From Humulus lupulus (Eukaryota; Streptophyta; Magnoliopsida; Rosales; Cannabaceae): DNA of 64,000 nt. The position numbers and the translations under genes were made by a program. Where the stretch lies: the NCBI RefSeq assembly GCF_963169125.1, contig NC_084802.1, positions 37,718,607 to 37,782,606 of the forward strand. The letters run 5' to 3'. Below the pieces are notes generated by a model. The model searched no databases, was not told where the DNA came from, and saw nothing but the letters and a program-made list of their open reading frames with translations. Below, piece by piece: positions 57,405 to 64,000 of this stretch (position 1 is the stretch's first letter; the number at the start of each line of letters is the position of its first letter).

Positions 57405-57538
57405 TCGAGTTGAGCCGGTTCTGTAGATAACCCACATGTACATTTTGCAAAGATAGACCGGCACTCACTGTAAGTACTGTTTCTTCCTTTAGTGTGTTGT
57501 TTTCTTTTTATTCACCTCAATTCTATAAATTGTAGGTT

Positions 57539-58027
57539 ATGGTCGATATACCTGAGATAGGTGACCCTGTGATAGGAAAACTACCCATGATCCCTTCGCC
57601 TAGAATCGATTTTCTATAGACTCTTTAACGATGAGAATTCCTTGCCACTTTGAGTACGAATGACGACATTGGCGTGCCATTTGGCAATGTACGCAGTACA
57701 TGACAAAAGTCTTCAGTAGAGCCAGAGGAGGATCTCGAGCAGTCTGACGGGGATACCGACATAGAGCTGGATATGTTGATGGACAACTTAGATTAGGTTA
57801 TGCTGTGAGGGTCTTGTTGATACTTTTTGTAAAGACCTTGCAAACCTACTAGGTTGTAGGACTTTGGTGTAGTTGTAGCTGAGAACCCGCCAATGGAGGA
57901 AGTGGCTAATGAAGAACTCGGCGACGGGGAAATTTCTTATGAGGAGTTGATGGACCAAGACGAGGAAGATCCCGAGGAGGATCCTGAGGATGGTTCTAAT
58001 ATGGCAGCGGAAAGCAACACCGGCTAG
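57539..58027 (+). pseudogene. Decayed acidic ORF in the leader of the Tekay-like element
   Basis: One frame from ATG at 57539 to TAG at 58025 gives protein-like stretches: MVDIPEIGDPVIGKLPMIPS, EFLATLSTNDDIGVPFGNV, EPEEDLEQSDGDTDIELDML, and finally ENPPMEEVANEELGDGE with a Glu/Asp-rich tail. About nine stops interrupt it, and most could have come from CAG, CAA or CGA by C-to-T change. It is in a different frame from the main Gag-Pol frame. It could be a lost accessory ORF or just untranslated leader. I recognise no domain. Confidence 0.35.
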
Positions 58028-58330
58028 GTGTTAGAAACCCACCTAGTTTTGAAATATATACCTACCTTGTATATGATTAAGGAAATTAGTAACTGGTCTA
58101 GAAGGGTTATAAGTCCATTTTTTTTGGGCTAATTTTGTAAATCCCTTTGACTTGCCAACCCAAACTTCAAACGTTGTTGTATATAGTATAGGTTATGAAA
58201 TGAAGTTGCTAACTTTTGTTAAAAAGTGTTGATTGCTTGTTGTGCTTGATATGTTTGGTGTGCTTAATTAGGTTGATTAACTATCTGTGTCAATATTAAC
58301 TTCTCGTCCTTATGCGCTTAAGAGCTTTTG

Positions 58331-59640
58331 ATTGAAATCAAACAATTGGCAAGGACAAGAGCTCAAAGAGGAAGGGGTGTTGCTGGCCGAGGCCAGGCCG
58401 CACCTGCTGATAGAGCTCAGAACGCGCTTGCCGCTAGAGCTCCAAACCAAGCTGATAGAGTTCGCGAGATAGCCGAGCAGATGAACAATCTGCAAAGGCT
58501 AGTGGAGACGCAAGGAGCTCAAATAGAAAGAGGGCAAAAGAGACAGGAGGACGCTGATGCCCTCTAAGCTGAAAGATTTAACACCCTTCTGGGACGACTC
58601 CCTATACCACCCAACAATTCTCAGAACTACGAAGTACCACCTGCAAACAATGAAGAACAAAACCTTGGCCCGCAGGTTATCATTGAACAACCTGTACAAC
58701 CAGTAGAAGCGCCAAGAACTGCCCGAGCAAAAATCTATATCAGAAAGGTTCGACAACCAAAATCCACCTATATTCGAGGGGAGCAGTGACCCTTCAATGG
58801 CAGAGGAAGGGATTAGTATTTTGGAAAGAATCTTCGACTTCATTGGAACTACTGAGAGAGAGAAGGTAGTCTGCGCGACCTATATGCTGAGAAAAGATGC
58901 CCGCATCTGGTGGGACGCAGCCAAGAAAGGGCATAACGTTTCCGAGATGGAATGGCTAGAGTTCTTGACCTTGTTCAATGTAAAGTACTTTAGTAAGGCG
59001 GTGATTGAGCACAAAGTGAATGAGTTCACTAATCTGAAGCAAGGAACATCGAGCGTGCGGGACTACGTTCGAAAATTTGACCAACTGTCTAGGTTTGCGA
59101 AGAACCAGGTGAGCATTGAAGAGAATAAGACCTGGAGTTTTATGAAGGGCCTACGCAGAGACATTGCTAGGTGTGTAGACACTGGTAGAACTGGCCCAAA
59201 GACGTATGCTGAAGCTGTGGAACGGGCTCTTCGCCAAGAGTCTTGGGTCGTGTCAGACAAGCCTGATCCAAAGAAGAACGAAGACAGGAGGTACACTCCC
59301 AACAACCCCGGATAGTTTCAGGCCAATCAGAATGGCCTAAGGGGAAGGTTCAACCCGAGGTTCGGCCAGAACTCGGGGCAAACAAACGATCCAAGAGGCA
59401 CAAGACCGATTTTTGGGGGAAATAACAAAAGAAAAGGGGGACCTCCCAATCAGGCAATGGCTAGTCACAACAAACAGCCGAGACGTGAGTTTGAGCAATG
59501 GCCACTGTGCAACAAGTGTAACCGCCGCCATCAGGGTGAGTGCGGGGTCTATTTTAATTGTGGAAAGCTAGGGCACTTTGCTAGGGATTGTCGAATGCCA
59601 GCCAAGGGCAATGGAAATGACCAACATAAAAAAATTGGAG
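58331..59640 (+). pseudogene. gag: Gag of the Tekay-like element
   Basis: The N-terminal segment ARTRAQRGRGVAGRGQ begins at about 58349; its expected initiator reads TTG in this copy. A TAA at 58565 interrupts it. A frameshift near 58715-58745 moves to the main frame, giving SERFDNQNPPIFEGSSDPS and the retrotransposon-gag core (YMLRKDARIWWDAAKKGHNV, KQGTSSVRDYVRKFDQLSRF). A TAG lies at 59313-59315. Two zinc-binding motifs follow at 59508-59591: [12 protein letters not shown], and [14 protein letters not shown], where the first Cys of the C-x2-C-x4-H-x4-C knuckle is Tyr. Gag would assemble particles and package RNA. Confidence 0.88.
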
Positions 59641-60200
59641 CTCCGCCTCGAGTTTATGCACTTACACAAAGCGACAAAGGAGCTGGCCCATTTGATATGG
59701 TGTCAGGTCAGATTTCTATCGCCCAAACCTCAGCATATGCATTAATGGATACTGGTGCATCACATTCTTTTGTATCTGCATCCTTTGTGGAAAAATTAAA
59801 TAGAAGTCCTGAGCCTATGCCTGTTATTTGTGGGGTATCCTTGCCTTCGGGTGAGGATATGCTGGTACGGACATGGGTTAGAGCCGTACCAGTTTGGGTT
59901 GAAAATCGTGAGCTAATGGTGGATCTGTTAGTCTTGGACCTACATGAATATGATGTCATATTTGGGATGGATTGGTTAACCAAATATGGAGTAGTTATCA
60001 ATTGCAAGCGCAGAAAAGTGGTCTTCACCCCAGCAGGAGAAGAACCATTCGAGTTCAAGGGTACGTCAAGAGAAAAGAAGTGTCCCATGATTTCTGCGAT
60101 AAAGGCGAGAAAAATGTTGAGTGACGGGTGCATCGATTTTCTGGCAAACATAGTGGATAAGGATAAAGAAACGAGTCAACAACCATCGGATGTACCGGTT
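59641..60200 (+). pseudogene. pol: Protease domain of the Tekay-like element
   Basis: The active-site Asp is in [16 protein letters not shown] (Asp codon 59748-59750). The second conserved block is [16 protein letters not shown] near 59950-59995. The frame is open and continuous with Gag upstream and reverse transcriptase downstream. Only neighbouring stops (59313, 60588) disable it. Confidence 0.9.
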
Positions 60201-61560
60201 GTGTGCAAGTTTTCTGATGTATTTCCTGAAGATCTCCCAGGGATTCCACCAGACCGAGAGATTGTGTTTGAGATAGAGTTGATTCTGGGAATTGCGCCGA
60301 TCTCAAAGACTCCTTACAGAATGGCACCAGCTGAACTCAAGGAGTTGCAGTCACAACTGCAAGAGTTACTGGACAAGAAGTTCATAAGGCCAAGCCATTC
60401 TCCATGGGGAGCCCCGATCTTATTCGTTAAGAAGAAAGACGGTACGATGAGAATGTGCATTGACTATCGGGAGTTGAATAAAGTGACGATCAAGACCCGA
60501 TATCCATTACCGAGGATCGACGATCTTTTCGATCAACTACAAGGAGCGTCAGTATTTTCCAAAATAGACCTGCGATCAGGCTATCATTAGCTCAAGGTTA
60601 AGGAGACAGATATACCAAAGACGGCCTTCAGAACGCGTTACGGTCACTACGAGTTCTTAGTGATGTCCTTTGGACTAACCAATGCGCCTGCTGCATCCAT
60701 GGATCTCATGAACCGAGTATTTCACGAGTATTTGGATAAGTTTGTCGTCGTGTTCATTGACGATATTCTGATATACTCGAAAAGCCAGGAAGAGCATGCA
60801 ACACATCTGGAACTGGTCCTCCAGTGTCTGCGAGACGAAAAGCTTTATGCTAAGTTTTCGAAGTGCGAATTCTGGCTAGAGAAAGTAAGTTTTCTGGGGC
60901 ACATAGTGTCGGGAAATGGAATTTCAGTAGATCCCGCCAAAATAGAAGTTGTTAAGCAGTGGAAACCTCTGAAAAATGCGCATGAGGTTAGAAGTTTTCT
61001 TGGGTTAGCGGGATACTACCGGCGATTTGTGGAAGGATTTTCCAAAATAGCCGCACCAATGATTGCCCTTACCCGCAAAAACATCAAATATGAATGGACT
61101 GACAAGTGTGAGGAGAGTTTTCAGGAGCTGAAAACAAGATTGACGACTGCCCAAGTGCTGACAATCCCCAATGGCACAGAGGGATATACTATTTATAGCG
61201 ATGCCTCAGGCCGAGGGTTGGGAGCAGTGTTGATGCAGCACGGAAAAGTAATTTCTTATGCTTCTCGACAGCTAAAGAATTACGAGAAGAACTATCCCAC
61301 TCATGACCTGGAGCTTGCAGCAGTGGTTTTTGCTCTAAAAATATGGAGGCACTACCTATACGGGATACACTGCGACATCTACACTGATCACAAAAGCCTG
61401 AAGTATTTCTTCACTCAGAAGGAATTGAATATGAGACAGCGTCGATGGTTGGAACTATTTAACGACTATGACTGCGACATTCTGCACCACCCGGGAAAAG
61501 CAAACAAGGTGGCAGATGCATTGAGTCGACAACCAGGTGCTTATGTGATGACAGTGAAGG
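60201..61560 (+). pseudogene. pol: Reverse transcriptase and RNase H of the Tekay-like element
   Basis: Conserved blocks in one frame: [71 protein letters not shown], then a TAG at 60588-60590 where the family has Gln, then [28 protein letters not shown], the catalytic FIDD (60753-60764) and [20 protein letters not shown]. RNase H follows with [35 protein letters not shown] and [18 protein letters not shown]. All catalytic Asp residues I can place are present. The TAG is the only lesion. Confidence 0.92.
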
Positions 61561-63074
61561 AAATTTCGCCGCAGTTACAAGCCGACCTTGCTACCTTGGA
61601 GTTAGAGATAGTAGTTGGTCAATTGGCTAATCTTTCTATCGAGCCTACCATTATGGAAGCTATAAGAGGTGGGCAGTTATTCGATCCTTGGGTTCAAGGA
61701 TTGATGCACGAAGTGAGGAACGAGGGGCGACCAGGATTCCATATCTCCGAGGATGGATTATTGGGGTTCAAGGGAAGAATAAGTGTTCCTAATGATGACG
61801 AGATCAAGAAGCAGATCTTTTTCGAAGGACATAATGCTCCTTATGCCATGCATCCGGGTACCACAAAAATGTACCAAGACTTGAAGAAGTACTTTTGGTG
61901 GCCTGGGATGAAAAAGGAGACGGTAGAATATGTGGCACACTGCTTGACTTGTCAGCAGACAAAGGCTGAGCATCAATGACCAGCCGGATTGTTACAACCC
62001 TTAGAAATTCCGGAATGGAAGTGGGAGATGGTCATTATGGACTTTGTCACAGGTCTACCAACCACTCCCAAGGGGCACGATGCCATTTGGGTTATCGTGG
62101 ATAGGCTGACTAAGTCCGCTCATTTCTTGCCGATCAAGGTAACTTATGGCGCACATAAGTTAGCAGATATTTACATTGCAGAAATAATGAGACTGCATGG
62201 TGTACCCAACTCCATCGTATCAGATCGCGATGGACGTTTTACCTCAACATTCTGGGATAGAATCCAAACGAGGTTGGGTACTAAACTGAAGTTTAGCACT
62301 TCTTTCCACCCGCAAACAGACGGTCAAAGTGAACGAACAATTCAGACACTGGAAGATATGCTAAGAGCCTGCGTGCTCGACTTTCAAGGGTCATGGAATG
62401 AGAAGCTTCCACTAATAGAGTTCGCTTACAATAATAGCTACCATGATTCCATCAAGATGGCTCCGTATGAGGCATTGTATGGAAGGAAATGTCGATCACC
62501 GATTCATTGGCACGAGACCGGTGAAAGAAAGTTTCTCGGATCGGATGAGGTTGATCAGATTACAGAGGACATCCGACGGATAAGGCAACGCTTGCAAACT
62601 TCGGTTGATCGACAACGCAAATATGCTGATAGTCGCAGGAGACCCCTGGTGTTTGAGGTTGGCGATAATGTGCTGCTGAAGGTAGCTCCGCTACGAGGGG
62701 CTATGCAATTCGAAAAGAAAGGAAAGCTTAGCCCAAGGTTCGTTGGACCTTTCGAAATCATAGAGAGGGTCGGGGAAGTAGCTTATCCTTTAGCTCTTCC
62801 GCCCGCCCTGTCTAAGGTGCATGATGTGTTTCATGTATCCTTATTGAGAAAATACATGCGTGATCCCTCGCATGTAATCAGCTATGAGCAGCTGAGCGTG
62901 GATCCTCAACTCGTCTATGAGGAAAAACCGGTTATGATACTAGACCGAAAGGAAAAAGTGTTGAGGAACAAGACGGTGCCATTGGTAAAGGTGCAGTGGT
63001 GTAACCATGGCATTGAAGAGGCAACCTGGGAAATAGAAGACAAGATGAGGGAGATGTATCCTCATTTGTTTTAA
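61561..63074 (+). pseudogene. pol: Integrase with terminal chromodomain of the Tekay-like element
   Basis: The zinc-binding domain at about 61828-61976 reads [20 protein letters not shown] and ends [12 protein letters not shown], followed by a TGA (61977-61979) where Arg is expected. The catalytic core has WVIVDRLTKSAHFLP, VSDRDGRFTSTFW and HPQTDGQSERTIQTLEDML, supplying the D,D-35-E triad. After the GPFEIIERVGEVAYPLALP module comes a chromodomain (about 62919-63074) with PVMILDRKEKVLRNKTVPLV and EEATWEIEDKM, ending MYPHLF and TAA at 63072-63074. Chromodomains steer insertion toward heterochromatin, which fits nesting inside other elements. The single TGA is the only lesion. Confidence 0.92.
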
Positions 63075-63109
63075 GTTTCGAGGACGAAACCTTTATAAAT
63101 TGTAGGTAT
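63075..63109 (+). other. Stem-loop and degenerate polypurine region
   Basis: Directly after the stop, GTTTCG-AGGA-CGAAAC (63075-63090) forms a 6 bp stem with a purine tetraloop. The stretch from there to the LTR at 63110 should hold the polypurine tract but contains only GTAGG-type purines, so the tract is weak. Confidence 0.6.
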
Positions 63110-64000
63110 TGTAACGCCCTGCATTTTCGGGTACCTTTGAACGACTCGGGTCGGGATTTTTTTCCCCCGGGTTAAGAATATTATTTTAAATAATATTATA
63201 TTTTGTTTGTAAGTATTCCATGAGTTATTGCTAGCCAAAATATGAATTTTGTGATTTTAAAAGTCAAGATAAGACTTTCGGTCCTGGACTGACACAAAAA
63301 CCCTGATCGGGTAAAAATCTCAGAAAATAAAATGAAAAATCATGGCAATTATATTTTGGGCATAAAATACATTCATAAAAGTTAAAGTTTGGTAAAAAAT
63401 AATAAACCTAAAAGAAAATGGAAATTTTAGGGCATTTTGTGTTAAATGCCTAATTTTACCGAAATAGAGAATTTTATTCCATGAATGGACCCTAGGTTAA
63501 ATTTTATTATGCGATTAATTAAATTAAATGTGAGAGACATTTAATTTAATTAATTAATGTTAAGTTTGGTGATTAAAACTTAATAAAAGTGAAAAAGGTG
63601 TCAAAAGCCAATTTGAACTTTTCTTCTTATGAAACCTTTATTAACCTTTATATAAAAAATAAAAAAAAAATGAAAATATTATATATAGCAAGGGTTGGCC
63701 GGCCATGTGGTGTTTTAGAGTGGTGTGAACCCAAATTTTATAAAATTTAAATGGCATTTAATTAAGAGGTCAAGTGGGCAAGTGGGTAGAAAAGCACTCA
63801 AGTACCTTGTGATATTTTGAAGAGTATTGTGAGCAATTCCCACACTAAGAACCGATCACTCTCCATCTCTCATTCACTATCATCTTTTTTGAAGACCTCT
63901 CAAAGTGTTCTCTCCATTTTTCAAGCCCAAGAACACCAAGGAAACTTTGAGGCTAAGTCTTGGTCTAGGAAGTGTTTTCCCTAAGGTAAACTTTCACTAA
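63110..64000 (+). repeat. 3' LTR of the Tekay-like element (first 891 bp)
   Basis: Starts TGTAACGCCCTGCATTTTCG and matches 53445 onward almost base for base, but retains the 46 bp segment that the 5' LTR lost. The rest is outside the window. Confidence 0.95.

Larger units (their letters stand above)
53445..64000 (+). mobile_element. Tekay-like chromovirus, young, full-length but window-truncated
   Basis: The order is 5' LTR (53445-57390), PBS (57393-57404), leader with a decayed acidic ORF, gag-pol in one frame to a terminal chromodomain (about 58331-63074), then 3' LTR from 63110 to the window end (first 891 bp). The 5' flank is CTACC. By eye about 10 substitutions separate the two LTRs over roughly 840 aligned bases, plus a 46 bp deletion in the 5' LTR, so insertion is recent. 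The coding region has four stops and one frameshift, so this copy cannot be autonomous. It inserted in the protease of the Athila-like element. Confidence 0.93.

Overview
This window is nuclear DNA of a flowering plant, most likely a eudicot. The evidence is one intron-rich host gene with the plant-specific DUF4094 plus GT31 architecture, surrounded by plant-type mobile DNA: Ty3/gypsy chromoviruses (Tekay-like), Tat-lineage and Athila-like elements, a Copia scrap, a Cassandra TRIM carrying 5S-rRNA-like modules, an L1-type LINE, and several hAT- and Mutator-like nonautonomous transposons. I cannot name the species from sequence alone.

Layout. Positions 1-18805 are a nest. A Tat-lineage element on the plus strand (integrase pieces at 10257-10715 and 13108-13502, a decayed antisense gene at about 14340-17745, 3' LTR at 18070-18805) was invaded by a minus-strand chromovirus (1-10256; 5' LTR 8024-10256, PBS, gag and pol in pieces) and by a second, solo LTR (10716-13107). 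The chromovirus leader was in turn split by a 3.9 kb solo LTR (3912-7842) of the same family as the large element at the right end. Positions 18806-25400 are AT-rich and hold a self-nested Mutator-like foldback element (18806-20007), an hAT-type element (21592-22875) with a 373 bp foldback MITE inside it, and a further 418 bp foldback MITE (24158-24575). Positions 25869-29461 (minus) hold the only host gene I can support: an 11-exon beta-1,3-galactosyltransferase of 396 codons with an open frame. Positions 29900-34100 are AT-rich with three foldback or MITE-like elements. Positions 34129-39019 (minus) are a nearly complete L1-like LINE flanked by a 16/17 bp duplication.

Positions 39020-64000 are a second, deeper nest. 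They contain a solo LTR with TSD GTGTT (39945-40712), a Copia fragment, then a chromovirus leader and LTR interrupted by a second LTR. That LTR is interrupted by an Athila-like element (44911-53444, minus), which itself contains a complete Cassandra (45443-46259, TSD CATTA) and a solo LTR (47902-50297, TSD TAACC). The Athila protease is cut by a young Tekay-like chromovirus (53445 to beyond 64000) with both LTRs, PBS, a decayed leader ORF, gag-pol and a terminal chromodomain.

How the parts work. The galactosyltransferase is expected to act in the Golgi on arabinogalactan-type glycans. Everything else is mobile DNA, mostly inactivated. The most unusual signals are: (i) GGTACC sites repeated at exact 31/30/31 bp steps in the inverted repeats of two otherwise different Mutator-like elements; (ii) arrays of short CG-rich stem-loops shared by LTRs and interiors of unrelated retroelement lineages; (iii) a stem-loop with a purine tetraloop just upstream of polypurine tracts in different families; (iv) an antisense gene in the Tat element with its own TATA box and a probable 5' UTR intron; and (v) stop codons in the young chromovirus that are all explicable by C-to-T change.
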